From the NCBI GenBank assembly GCA_037138855.1, contig JBAXHO010000044.1, positions 1 through 13,824 of the forward strand: a DNA stretch of 13,824 bases, read 5' to 3'. The number at the start of each line of letters is the position of its first letter. Positions within the stretch are counted from its first letter, which is position 1. The position numbers and the translations under genes are program-made. The notes beneath the pieces were generated by a model, which saw only the letters and a program-made list of their open reading frames with translations, had not been told where the DNA came from and made no database searches. Of this stretch, positions 5,768 through 12,591 are shown one piece after another. Source of the stretch: JBAXHO01 sp037138855 (GTDB lineage: Bacteria; Patescibacteriota; Dojkabacteria; B142; OLB20).

Positions 5768-6508
5768 ATGCGGATTAATTACGAAGTGGCTGGAGCGGGC
5801 AAGCCTCTTATAATGTTACATGGCTGGGGGGGATCGCTCCAAAGTCTTGCTGAGTTGCAAAATTTACTGAGTAAATCAGGATTTCAGGTTTATAATCTGG
5901 ATTTGCCGGGATTTGGTCAAAGTGAAATGCTCAAAAATGAGATGCAGCTGGAAGATTACGTTGATTTTGTTATTGATTTTATTAAAAAACTGGAATTAAA
6001 AAAGCCGATTTTGCTGGGACACTCATTTGGTGGTCAAATCGCAGCTAGATTGGCTTCCCGGGAGAAGCATTTATTAAGTCAATTAATTTTGGTAAATGCT
6101 GCCGGAATTAATCCTGCTAATACAGTGAAAAAATTTATTTTTAAAAAAATTGCCAAAACTGGAAAAAGAATATTTAAACTTCCTGGTTTGAAACAGTTGG
6201 AAAGGCCAGTCAAAAGCATCTTTTATAAATATATTGTGCGGGAGCGTGATTATCTCAATGCCAATAAAATGAAAGCGACCATGGCTAATGTTGTGGAAAC
6301 GCATTTGGAGCATGCTTTAGTCCAGATTACAGTACCGACTTTATTAATTTGGAGTGAAAAAGATACTTACACTCCTTTATGGCAGGGGGAAAAAATGGCC
6401 AGTTTGATTTCTGGTTCTAGGCTTCAGGTTGTGGCTGGAGCAAGGCATAATTTACCTTTGAAAGATCCACAAGCAGTCTTATTTATTATTAATTCTTTTG
6501 CAAAATAA
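5768..6508 (+). CDS. Alpha/beta hydrolase
   Basis: It is a soluble 246-residue serine hydrolase of the alpha/beta fold. Motifs in order are HGWGG (18-22, oxyanion strand), DLPGFGQS (45-52), the nucleophile elbow GHSFGG (84-89, Ser86), a basic helical cap region (about 120-180), the acid in SEKDTYTP (Asp199) and the catalytic His in ARHNLP (His227). The triad Ser86-Asp199-His227 is complete. The N-terminus MRINYEVAGAGKPLIMLHGWGG is typical of the family, so the ATG at 5768 is taken as the start although the better-spaced ribosome site serves another ATG at 5760. It is followed one base later by the MurF-like gene, so the two are cotranscribed. The substrate cannot be read from the sequence. 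Confidence 0.88.
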   Translation: MRINYEVAGAGKPLIMLHGWGGSLQSLAELQNLLSKSGFQVYNLDLPGFGQSEMLKNEMQLEDYVDFVIDFIKKLELKKPILLGHSFGGQIAARLASREKHLLSQLILVNAAGINPANTVKKFIFKKIAKTGKRIFKLPGLKQLERPVKSIFYKYIVRERDYLNANKMKATMANVVETHLEHALVQITVPTLLIWSEKDTYTPLWQGEKMASLISGSRLQVVAGARHNLPLKDPQAVLFIINSFAK

Positions 6509-6509
6509 G

Positions 6510-8351
6510 ATGATTTATTATAATTTTTTACTAATTTTCTTCTCCATACCGGCATTACTGGTAATTATCCGAAATTTACTTGCGACCACATATCTATGGC
6601 AGATCAAAGAATATCGCTTAGACCGTTTTTTAAGTCATATACGATTTGAACAGAGAATAGATCGAAAACGCATACCGATCTTGATTATTAAATCATTATC
6701 CTTAATTGGAGTTTGGATATATTTATTTCATCCTCAATATAATATTTATTTTGCCTTTATCATCATTATCTTTTCCACCAGCATTTTTGAAGCTGATAGT
6801 TTTATCAAGGCAATTATAAAAAAAGATTATCAACGTCCTGCTTATAAAAGTATTCGTAATATAATTATTTTAGTCAGTAACATTCTCATCATTTTTTCAG
6901 TATATTTTGTCTTAATGCTTTGGGTCGATTCGTTGCTATATCATACTAGTGGTACATTTACCAAGCTTTTAGAAATCAAACCATTGCAAGATATTTCTAA
7001 TGTAGGTTTCACAGAAATCTTGCCAAAACAAATTGGTCAAATTTATGTGACTCCTTTGGCAACTTTAATTTTGATATTGGTTTCAGTTTTAAACATCACG
7101 ATGGAATTTGCGGTGCATTATTCAGTAATGTTTCTTGTGGCTTTGACATATCCACTTTCATTTTTTAGAAAACGTGCCTGGATTATGAGAGCACGTATAA
7201 TTTTAAAGAAAAATCCGCAATTAAAAATCATTGGAATTACTGGCAGCTATGGTAAGACAACTACCAAAGAATTACTGGCTCAAGTTTTGAGTAAGAATTT
7301 CAATGTAGTGAAAACTCCTCATAATAAAAATACTGCAGTTGGTATAGCAATGACAATTGCCAGCCTGATTAAACCTGATACAAATATTTTTATTGCAGAA
7401 ATGGGTGCTTATCGTAAAGGTGAGATAAAAGAGGCAGTATCACTTGCTCATCCTGATATTGCTATTGTTACAGGTATTGAAGCTCAGCATCTCTCTTTGT
7501 TTGGCAGCATTGAAAAATTGGTTGCTGCCAAATTTGAAATTATTGCTGGTTTAAAACTCAAGGGTACAGCAATTTTTAATGGTGATAATGAATATTGTCT
7601 TCAAATGGCAACGAAAACTAAGCAGCAAAAAATGTTGTATTTTACTATTAATGATCAGTTGAAAATGGTAAGTGAAGAATCAAGTGCAGAGCAGAGTAAG
7701 GCTGATGAACAGCATATGTATGAATTTCCGCATGATGAGAATATTTATGCTAAAGGAGTGAATGATGATCAAAATGGAATTAGTTTCATTTTAATGTATA
7801 AAGGTGTTGAGCATCATGTTCGTACAAATATTGTTGGTGTTCACAATGTATTAAATTTATTGGCCGTTATTGCAGCTAGTGTGAAGCTTGGATTATCAGT
7901 TAAAGAAGTGGTGAAGATTATTAATGCAACAAAATTTGAATTTCCATATTTACATACATTTCCAGCTATTAATGAAAGTACATTACTGGATGATGGCTAT
8001 AATATTAGTTTTGCAGGATTTTTGGCAGGACTGGAATACTTGACTTCATTGTCTGGATATAAGAAGAAATGGGTTTTAACCGCCGGGATAATTGAATTGG
8101 GAGCTGTTCAAGATAAAGTTTATCAGAAAATTGCTGAACGTCTTGTAGAATCTGCAGATGGTCTGATTACTAGCGATCCATTATTTGCGGGAATTGTGCG
8201 GGAAAAGATGCGGGAATTCAAAGTAATATTGATTGAAGATGCTGTAGCACTTGGTCAAACATACAAAGAGTATGTCGGAAAAAATGAGATTGTTTTATTG
8301 GAAGGCAATGTAGCCGAGCGAGTGATGAAGGAGATAAGAAGTATCAAGTAG
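6510..8351 (+). CDS. murF: MurF-like Mur ligase with N-terminal membrane domain
   Basis: MurF adds D-Ala-D-Ala to UDP-MurNAc-tripeptide. The 613-residue protein has about 220 extra N-terminal residues with hydrophobic helices (about 4-24, 57-73, 79-93, 116-140, 182-217), then a Mur ligase. Ligase motifs are ITGSYGKTTTKELL (243-256, ATP P-loop), TPHNKNTAVGI (269-279), EMGAYRKGEI (297-306), AKFEI (340-344), GVHNVLNLLA (443-452) and LLDDGYNISFAGF (492-504). The last is usually DDSYNANP in MurF, so the peptide-binding end is atypical. A hydrophilic insert (about 387-406) breaks the central domain. The ATG at 6510 lies one base after the hydrolase stop. A TTG at 6498 would add four residues and overlap the previous gene; ATG is preferred. 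The last codons and stop lie in a heptamer array. Membrane anchoring suggests ligation near the inner face of the membrane. Confidence 0.88.
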   Translation: MIYYNFLLIFFSIPALLVIIRNLLATTYLWQIKEYRLDRFLSHIRFEQRIDRKRIPILIIKSLSLIGVWIYLFHPQYNIYFAFIIIIFSTSIFEADSFIKAIIKKDYQRPAYKSIRNIIILVSNILIIFSVYFVLMLWVDSLLYHTSGTFTKLLEIKPLQDISNVGFTEILPKQIGQIYVTPLATLILILVSVLNITMEFAVHYSVMFLVALTYPLSFFRKRAWIMRARIILKKNPQLKIIGITGSYGKTTTKELLAQVLSKNFNVVKTPHNKNTAVGIAMTIASLIKPDTNIFIAEMGAYRKGEIKEAVSLAHPDIAIVTGIEAQHLSLFGSIEKLVAAKFEIIAGLKLKGTAIFNGDNEYCLQMATKTKQQKMLYFTINDQLKMVSEESSAEQSKADEQHMYEFPHDENIYAKGVNDDQNGISFILMYKGVEHHVRTNIVGVHNVLNLLAVIAASVKLGLSVKEVVKIINATKFEFPYLHTFPAINESTLLDDGYNISFAGFLAGLEYLTSLSGYKKKWVLTAGIIELGAVQDKVYQKIAERLVESADGLITSDPLFAGIVREKMREFKVILIEDAVALGQTYKEYVGKNEIVLLEGNVAERVMKEIRSIK

Positions 8352-8374
8352 CATGTATCAAGTATCAAGTAGCG
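8340..8374 (+). repeat. Heptamer array F (AGTATCA) at the murF stop
   Basis: Five consecutive 7-bp units: AGTATCA twice (8340-8346 and 8361-8367), with variants AGTAGCA, TGTATCA and AGTAGCG. The first unit and a half encode the final Ser-Ile-Lys and the TAG stop of the MurF-like protein, so this array has replaced or created the gene end. Confidence 0.85.
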
Positions 8375-8392
8375 GAGAAGCAGCAGGAGGGG

Positions 8393-8406
8393 TTGCAGAT
8401 CTGCAA
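8393..8406 (+). repeat. 14-bp perfect palindrome before femX
   Basis: TTGCAGATCTGCAA reads the same on both strands. It lies between array F and the FemAB gene, 46 bases before its ATG. It could be a dimeric regulator site, but no promoter overlaps it clearly and the word GATTGCAGAT also occurs in array H1, so it may be repeat debris. Confidence 0.35.
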
Positions 8407-8435
8407 TCTATGCTGGGAGGAATTATCAATTAACT

Positions 8436-8441
8436 TCTAAT
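8436..8441 (+). promoter_or_regulatory. Candidate -10 of the FemAB gene
   Basis: TCTAAT (8436-8441) matches TATAAT at five of six positions and lies 11 bases before the ATG at 8453, predicting a leader of about five bases. No -35 is evident. Transcription could also continue from murF. Confidence 0.3.
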
Positions 8442-8452
8442 CATTACCATTC

Positions 8453-9469
8453 ATGAATTATCACGAGATTATTGACAAACAAATCTGGGAAGCTTTTATC
8501 AATGAGAGTGGGATTGCTACTTCATTTTTTCAGTCCTGGAATTGGGGTGAATTTCAAAAAGCGCTGGGGAAACCAGTGATGCGTTTTGGCTTTTATAATG
8601 ATGCTAATGAACTTTTTGCCTTAGCTCAGGGAGTAGAAATCCATGCCCGACGTGGAAAATATTTGTATGTTCGTAATGGTCCTATTGCTCCTTGGCAGAA
8701 TGAGAATCAGGTAGAATTTATTATTAATTCCATAAGTATATATTGTAAGGAAAAGCAGCTTTGGTTTTGGCGAATGAGCCCTCTAGTTACTGAAGCAGAG
8801 GAAACTGAATGGCTGGAATGTTATCAAAATATTAGTCCGATGTCCGACGTCGATGCTCTTGATACTTGGGTTTTGGATCTTTCTCAGAGCGAAGCTGAAA
8901 TTCAAAAAAATATGCGTAAAACAACCAGATATGAGATTCGTAGGGCAGAAAAAGACGGTGTAACCATTGAATCAACTAAGGACCCGGAACGGATCAAGGA
9001 TTTCTATCCAATTTATCTGGATACAATTCAAAGACAACGTTGGACTGGATATTCAGAAGAATATATTACTAAGCAATTTACAGCATTTGTCATAGATAAT
9101 TCCGCTGGTCTTTTTCTGGCAAAATACCAAGGGAAATATATTGCTGCTGCGATTTTTATTTATCATGGTGAAAGTTCATATTATCATTATTCTGGAAGTT
9201 TAACTGAGTTTAGAAAAATTCCGGCACCAGCTCTGATCCAATGGTATAATATTCAGGAAGCGAAGAAGCGCGGTTTAAAATTTTATAATTTCTGGGGAAT
9301 TGCTCCGGAAAATAGGCCAGATCATCCCTGGCAGGGTTTAAGTTTTTTCAAAATGGGATTTGGTGGCGAGGCAGTGCGCTACATACCAGCTCGTGATATC
9401 CCAGTCAGTAAACTTTATGGAATTACCAAGCTAATTGAACAGTGGGATAAAAAACGGAAAGGCTATTAA
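8453..9469 (+). CDS. FemAB-family peptidoglycan peptide transferase
   Basis: FemA/B/X proteins use aminoacyl-tRNA to add amino acids to the side chain of lipid-linked peptidoglycan precursors. The 338-residue protein shows the family layout of two GNAT-like domains: FFQSWNWGEF (25-34), LYVRNGPIAP (71-80), the WVLDLSQSEAEI segment (139-150) followed by NMRKTTRYEIRRAEKDGV (153-170), GLFLAKYQGKYIAAAIF (219-235) and the C-terminal LSFFKMGFGGEAVRYI (296-311). It lacks the coiled-coil arm inserted in staphylococcal FemA. It is cytoplasmic, with no signal or membrane helix. The location after the MurF-like gene fits a role in cell-wall precursor branching, but which residue is added is unknown. Some family members aminoacylate other acceptors. 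Confidence 0.88.
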   Translation: MNYHEIIDKQIWEAFINESGIATSFFQSWNWGEFQKALGKPVMRFGFYNDANELFALAQGVEIHARRGKYLYVRNGPIAPWQNENQVEFIINSISIYCKEKQLWFWRMSPLVTEAEETEWLECYQNISPMSDVDALDTWVLDLSQSEAEIQKNMRKTTRYEIRRAEKDGVTIESTKDPERIKDFYPIYLDTIQRQRWTGYSEEYITKQFTAFVIDNSAGLFLAKYQGKYIAAAIFIYHGESSYYHYSGSLTEFRKIPAPALIQWYNIQEAKKRGLKFYNFWGIAPENRPDHPWQGLSFFKMGFGGEAVRYIPARDIPVSKLYGITKLIEQWDKKRKGY

Positions 9470-9539
9470 GTAAGAAACGAATTGATTTGATTTAAACGAA
9501 TAATTTTTTTTAATTTAATTATTTATCAAAGAACGGCAG

Positions 9540-10346
9540 ATGCAGGATAATCAGAAGAAGACAAAGCGAATGTGGCAGCTGTTTTTAGGCAGCATAGTAT
9601 TTTTATTGCTACTTTGTTTAAGTATTGGCATTATTTTTTCATTACTTTGGCAGCGTTCTAGTCAAAGTTCGAAAGAAGATTCTTCTCAATTGAATAATAT
9701 TTCAGCAAGCAATTCAACTGCTATTGTTTCACCACAAATTAGCATAAGTACAAATGATTTTTCTGATTATTCTGGAAAGTTTATCAGAACTAAATTACCA
9801 CAAGGCTGGAAAATAGCTGAATATGTAGATGGTAAAGGTACTGACAAATTAATGGAAGGCTTGAATTACCAGGGAATCACTGGAGTATCGGTATTTGATG
9901 AAGCTGATCAGGAAGTATTTAGTTTAAAAGCGGTTTGGGGTATCGGGGATGAGGGCGAGTGCTCAGAAATCTTTAAATTTAAAGATACCGCACAAAGTTA
10001 TATTGACAGTATTAACAATGCCAACGTGAATTGGGGATTGTCTAAAGCCAAAATAATTGATTTAAGTAAAAATAGTTATCAGGAATATGCTGTTTTAGGG
10101 ATAGCAACGAGAAGAATTGGTACTACACTATATTGGAATAAATCAGCTACTAAAAAAGAATTTAATCCTGGTTGTGGCTTTAGTATTGATATGGTGACTT
10201 TTGATAATTTGTATTGTTTTGCAAACGCAGCGAATGGGAGTGCTCCTCAAAAAGTAAATCTCTTTAATGCTGCAATCAGCGATAACTTAGATGATTCTAC
10301 TTTGTTGAAATTGGACCAGGTACTGCAAAGTATGCAGGTGAATTAA
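9540..10346 (+). CDS. Single-pass membrane protein, unknown extracellular domain
   Basis: This 268-residue protein is not recognised. A Lys/Arg-rich start (K6, K7, K9, R10) precedes one strong hydrophobic helix (13-37), which predicts an N-in anchor. A Ser/Asn-rich linker (about 39-72) follows, then a globular domain (about 74-268) containing LPQGWKIAEY (87-96) and three cysteines (142, 213, 227) that could form a disulphide outside the cell. The PxGWKxxEY-type opening is seen in small extracellular domains attached to membrane anchors, but I cannot name a family. The ATG at 9540 has no Shine-Dalgarno sequence; the 70-base upstream gap is very AT-rich, with two TTGATT words (9482-9492) and no clear -10. 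Confidence 0.75.
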   Translation: MQDNQKKTKRMWQLFLGSIVFLLLLCLSIGIIFSLLWQRSSQSSKEDSSQLNNISASNSTAIVSPQISISTNDFSDYSGKFIRTKLPQGWKIAEYVDGKGTDKLMEGLNYQGITGVSVFDEADQEVFSLKAVWGIGDEGECSEIFKFKDTAQSYIDSINNANVNWGLSKAKIIDLSKNSYQEYAVLGIATRRIGTTLYWNKSATKKEFNPGCGFSIDMVTFDNLYCFANAANGSAPQKVNLFNAAISDNLDDSTLLKLDQVLQSMQVN

Positions 10347-10360
10347 ATTATTTGATCAGC

Positions 10361-10399
10361 ATTTTTGTGAATTTCCTGAGTCATATTATTTTTGTGAAT
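10361..10399 (+). repeat. 12-bp direct repeat downstream of the membrane protein
   Basis: ATTTTTGTGAAT occurs at 10361-10372 and 10388-10399, 27 bases apart start to start. It lies in the 217-base gap before the Tat-signal gene. No function is evident. Confidence 0.5.
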
Positions 10400-10413
10400 A
10401 AATTTATTATAGC

Positions 10414-10439
10414 AAAATAAGTTTAGCATTATTTTTTTT
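10414..10439 (+). terminator. Possible AT-rich terminator
   Basis: AAAATAA (10414-10420) pairs with TTATTTT (10429-10435) over an 8-base loop, followed by four more T's. The stem has no GC pair, so it is a weak candidate for ending transcription of the 268-residue membrane protein gene. Confidence 0.3.
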
Positions 10440-10563
10440 GGATGATTATAAAATGGCTATTTTTTTGAGGGTAAAGTAAGTTAAAAACAAGATAAGCATG
10501 ATAGAATTCAGGCGTTTCTCTTAGAACTGAATTGTCTTAGTTTAAAATTTAATACCGGAAAAT

Positions 10564-11763
10564 TTGCCACAAGTTTCTCGTAGGGACTTTTTGAAAGTTT
10601 TCATTGCTGCTTTCGGAACCTTAGCTATTGCTTCATTTCTACCAGCTACCAGAGAGATGAATATTTTCCCTGGTCTGGTCGATACCGGACGTATGACTGA
10701 GGTACCATTTTTACCTCCATTACGTTGTTTTATGGAACCGTCTGCACCGCTATCTAGCTTAGAGCGCTGGCTATTACCGTACTTGCCCTATGATTTGCAG
10801 ACGACAATTGTGGCCAAAGGTAGTGCTGCAGTCCGAGCGCAAATGAAATTTTCTGCTGCAAATTGTGTAGAGAAAGGTGTCTTGACTTATTTTGGTAAAA
10901 TTTATGAACGCAAATTGCCTCAAGAGGGAAGGCAATGGAATTTAGCTTTATCGGAAATTGTAAAAGAAGACCGATTTTTTGATGGCGGGATGCCTGCGCA
11001 TGTGTCTGTATCGTATTTTCCGGGTGGGCAAGTCGAGCTTTATCCAGCCGGATCACTTGAAAATCCTTATTCAGGTCAAGATGGGATATTACTAGCTGCC
11101 TCTTTACGGAGGTTTATGCAGGGAAATGATAACTTGTTGGCAGTGGCATCGCTAGGTGATATGAGTGAGGAGGTAAATGTTCGAGCTGAACAGGTGGTTG
11201 GTTGGGCGTCAGGAGTAAGTCTTGGGTCTACTATTTCTCCGGAACTGGCTTCACTGCTTTATGGATACACAAGTGAGTTACAACCTCAGAATCAAATGTC
11301 GCCAGAAATTATAGAAGCATTAAAACTTCATCAAATATATGCTAAATCGATGCAATCCAAGGACTTCTCTCACTCTGATGAACTGGCCTGGCTTCATTTG
11401 CCAGTAAAGGGAATTGGAAAAATGAAGATTAAGACGCAATATATGATTGACGTCATTCAAGGGAAAGTTTATGGGACAGAGATAATTGCTCAGCCGATTC
11501 ATAAAACTATCAACTTACTAGCTTACGACAGAAATAATAATCCGGCATTAATATCAGTGCCATTTTGGATTCACGCTGAACCTGAAACGATTTTGGCAAT
11601 GCTTAAACAGATTAATCAAACTTTAAAATTGGATTTGCAAAGGGCATACTGTCTAGATCTCGGGACTAATTCTACACACGTGGTCAGAAATACTGCTGGC
11701 GGATTAAATTTTGCTGGAGGGCCAGGACATGCTTCACCTTTAGCATTGGGAATTCATGTTTGA
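10564..11763 (+). CDS. Tat-signal exported protein, unknown function
   Basis: The 399-residue protein begins with a perfect twin-arginine signal SRRDFLK (5-11), a hydrophobic core (12-26) and a possible signal peptidase site after LPA (26-28), so it is predicted to be folded before export. The TTG at 10564 is chosen because it is the first start after an in-frame TAA at 10543-10545 and places the Arg pair at residues 6-7. The mature part is not recognised with confidence. The C-terminus, YCLDLGTNSTHVV (362-374) followed by GGPGHASPLALGIHV (385-399), faintly resembles the DGGGSTT...NALGI end of phosphodiester glycosidase (NAGPA/DUF2233) domains, but the Gly-rich core is degenerate. Four cysteines are not required to be paired; none resembles a cofactor site. 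No tatABC is in the window. Weak CGGAAAA precedes the start. Confidence 0.75.
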   Translation: MPQVSRRDFLKVFIAAFGTLAIASFLPATREMNIFPGLVDTGRMTEVPFLPPLRCFMEPSAPLSSLERWLLPYLPYDLQTTIVAKGSAAVRAQMKFSAANCVEKGVLTYFGKIYERKLPQEGRQWNLALSEIVKEDRFFDGGMPAHVSVSYFPGGQVELYPAGSLENPYSGQDGILLAASLRRFMQGNDNLLAVASLGDMSEEVNVRAEQVVGWASGVSLGSTISPELASLLYGYTSELQPQNQMSPEIIEALKLHQIYAKSMQSKDFSHSDELAWLHLPVKGIGKMKIKTQYMIDVIQGKVYGTEIIAQPIHKTINLLAYDRNNNPALISVPFWIHAEPETILAMLKQINQTLKLDLQRAYCLDLGTNSTHVVRNTAGGLNFAGGPGHASPLALGIHV

Positions 11764-11806
11764 AAAGCTGAATTTGGTTAATTATATTAATAAATTAGTT
11801 TTTATC

Positions 11807-11835
11807 TTGCATTATACGTATAAAGATTCTATAAT
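11807..11835 (+). promoter_or_regulatory. Strong promoter of the toxin-antitoxin operon
   Basis: TTGCAT (11807-11812) and a consensus TATAAT (11830-11835) are separated by exactly 17 bases. The predicted start is near 11842, giving a leader of about 25 bases to the ATG at 11867. This is the best sigma-70-type promoter in the window. Confidence 0.75.
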
Positions 11836-11844
11836 CATACGTAT
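11812..11844 (+). promoter_or_regulatory. Paired palindromic operators of the toxin-antitoxin operon
   Basis: TTATACGTATAA (11812-11823) is a 12-bp perfect palindrome in the promoter spacer. Its core ATACGTAT recurs at 11837-11844, over the predicted transcription start, 23 bases from the first. Two such sites bracketing the -10 are what an autoregulating ribbon-helix-helix antitoxin would bind. Confidence 0.65.
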
Positions 11845-11866
11845 ATTTTTGATATCAAATTGCAAA

Positions 11867-12118
11867 ATGCTTACTAAGCTTACATTATCGATGGACAATG
11901 AAGTGATTATTACTGCTAAGGAATATGCTATTACGCATGAAGTTAGTCTTTCAAGGCTGGTAGAGAGGTATTTTAGTTATTTATCACAAGAGTCAATTGA
12001 AATAAAATCCAATACGCCGATTGTCGACGGTTTGCTCGGTATTGCAAAGAATCATAACAAAGAAATAAATTCTAAAACCTTACTGAAAACAGCTTTAAAT
12101 AAGAAATTCTTGAAATGA
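11867..12118 (+). CDS. Antitoxin, DUF6364-like ribbon-helix-helix
   Basis: This 83-residue protein is the predicted antitoxin and autorepressor of the operon. Its N-terminus fits a ribbon-helix-helix fold: a short strand KLTLSMD (4-10), a helix EVIITAKEYAITHE (12-25) and a second helix starting SLSRLVERYFSYL (27-39). The C-terminal half (about 48-83) would wrap the toxin. The frame is open upstream to 11756, but the promoter and operators lie in that stretch, so the ATG at 11867 is the start. Its TGA overlaps the toxin start (ATGATG at 12115-12120), the usual coupling in such pairs. The family assignment is by pattern, made with the downstream PIN gene in mind. Confidence 0.8.
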   Translation: MLTKLTLSMDNEVIITAKEYAITHEVSLSRLVERYFSYLSQESIEIKSNTPIVDGLLGIAKNHNKEINSKTLLKTALNKKFLK

Positions 12119-12546
12119 TGGAGAAAATTTTTGTTGATTCTGATATTATTCTCGATGTTCTCTTAAAAAGATCACCATTTTATCATGATGCTGTCAGATT
12201 GTTGGGACTAGTTGAAAAAGGACTGGTAATTGGTTGTACATCAGCGCTAATTATTGCTAATTGTTATTATATTATTTGTACAAATATTGATGAAAAGACA
12301 GCTCGAGATGCTATTGGTAGATTATGTTTGTTACTTACAGTTTTACCTTTAACTGACAAAACGATTGGAAATTCTTTAGCTTCTGAATTTCCAGATTTTG
12401 AAGATGGTTTGCAATATTACATTGCTCTTAAACATGACTGTAAAGCAATCATTACGCGAAATCAAAAGGATTATGTGAAAGCTAAAATCAACGTTTTTTT
12501 ACCAGGAGAATTCTTAAAGATTATCGAAATTAAGCAAAAAATATAA
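12115..12546 (+). CDS. PIN-domain toxin (VapC-like RNase)
   Basis: PIN toxins are Mg-dependent ribonucleases that stop translation when free of their antitoxin. The 143-residue protein has the PIN opening KIFVDSDIILDVLLKR (4-19, Asp8), a hydrophobic core with SALIIANCYYI (43-53), an acidic cluster DFEDGLQYYIAL (94-105, Asp94/Glu96/Asp97) and the closing IITRNQKDY (112-120, Asp119). All expected acidic positions are present, so it is probably active. The pair resembles the DUF6364/PIN modules rather than classical SpoVT-AbrB VapB with VapC. An alternative ATG at 12118 would drop one Met. Its stop codon overlaps a TATAAT (12542-12547). Confidence 0.85.
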   Translation: MMEKIFVDSDIILDVLLKRSPFYHDAVRLLGLVEKGLVIGCTSALIIANCYYIICTNIDEKTARDAIGRLCLLLTVLPLTDKTIGNSLASEFPDFEDGLQYYIALKHDCKAIITRNQKDYVKAKINVFLPGEFLKIIEIKQKI

Positions 12547-12547
12547 T
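12542..12547 (+). promoter_or_regulatory. Candidate -10 of tsaD
   Basis: A perfect TATAAT overlaps the stop codon of the PIN toxin. The start would be near 12554, giving a leader of about 38 bases that contains a heptamer array. No -35 at 17 bases is convincing; TTATCG at 12521-12526 gives a 15-base spacer. Confidence 0.35.
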
Positions 12548-12554
12548 TTTCATT

Positions 12555-12578
12555 CCGATCACCGGACACCGGACACCG
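12555..12578 (+). repeat. Heptamer array D (CCGGACA) upstream of tsaD
   Basis: Three 7-bp units plus CCG: CCGATCA, then CCGGACA twice (12562-12568 and 12569-12575). The word is related to array C inside tsaCE and, as its complement, to the CGGT words in array B and after tsaD. It occupies half of the 45-base gap between the PIN toxin and tsaD. Confidence 0.75.
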
Positions 12579-12591
12579 TTTTCTACAAATT

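Noticed and set aside
10754..11056. Minus-strand open frame of 100 codons
   Set aside because: It lies opposite the Tat-signal gene, and its composition is low-complexity shadow sequence.
11756..11866. 37-codon N-terminal extension of the antitoxin
   Set aside because: This stretch contains the consensus promoter and palindromic operators; the RHH strand begins just after the ATG at 11867.
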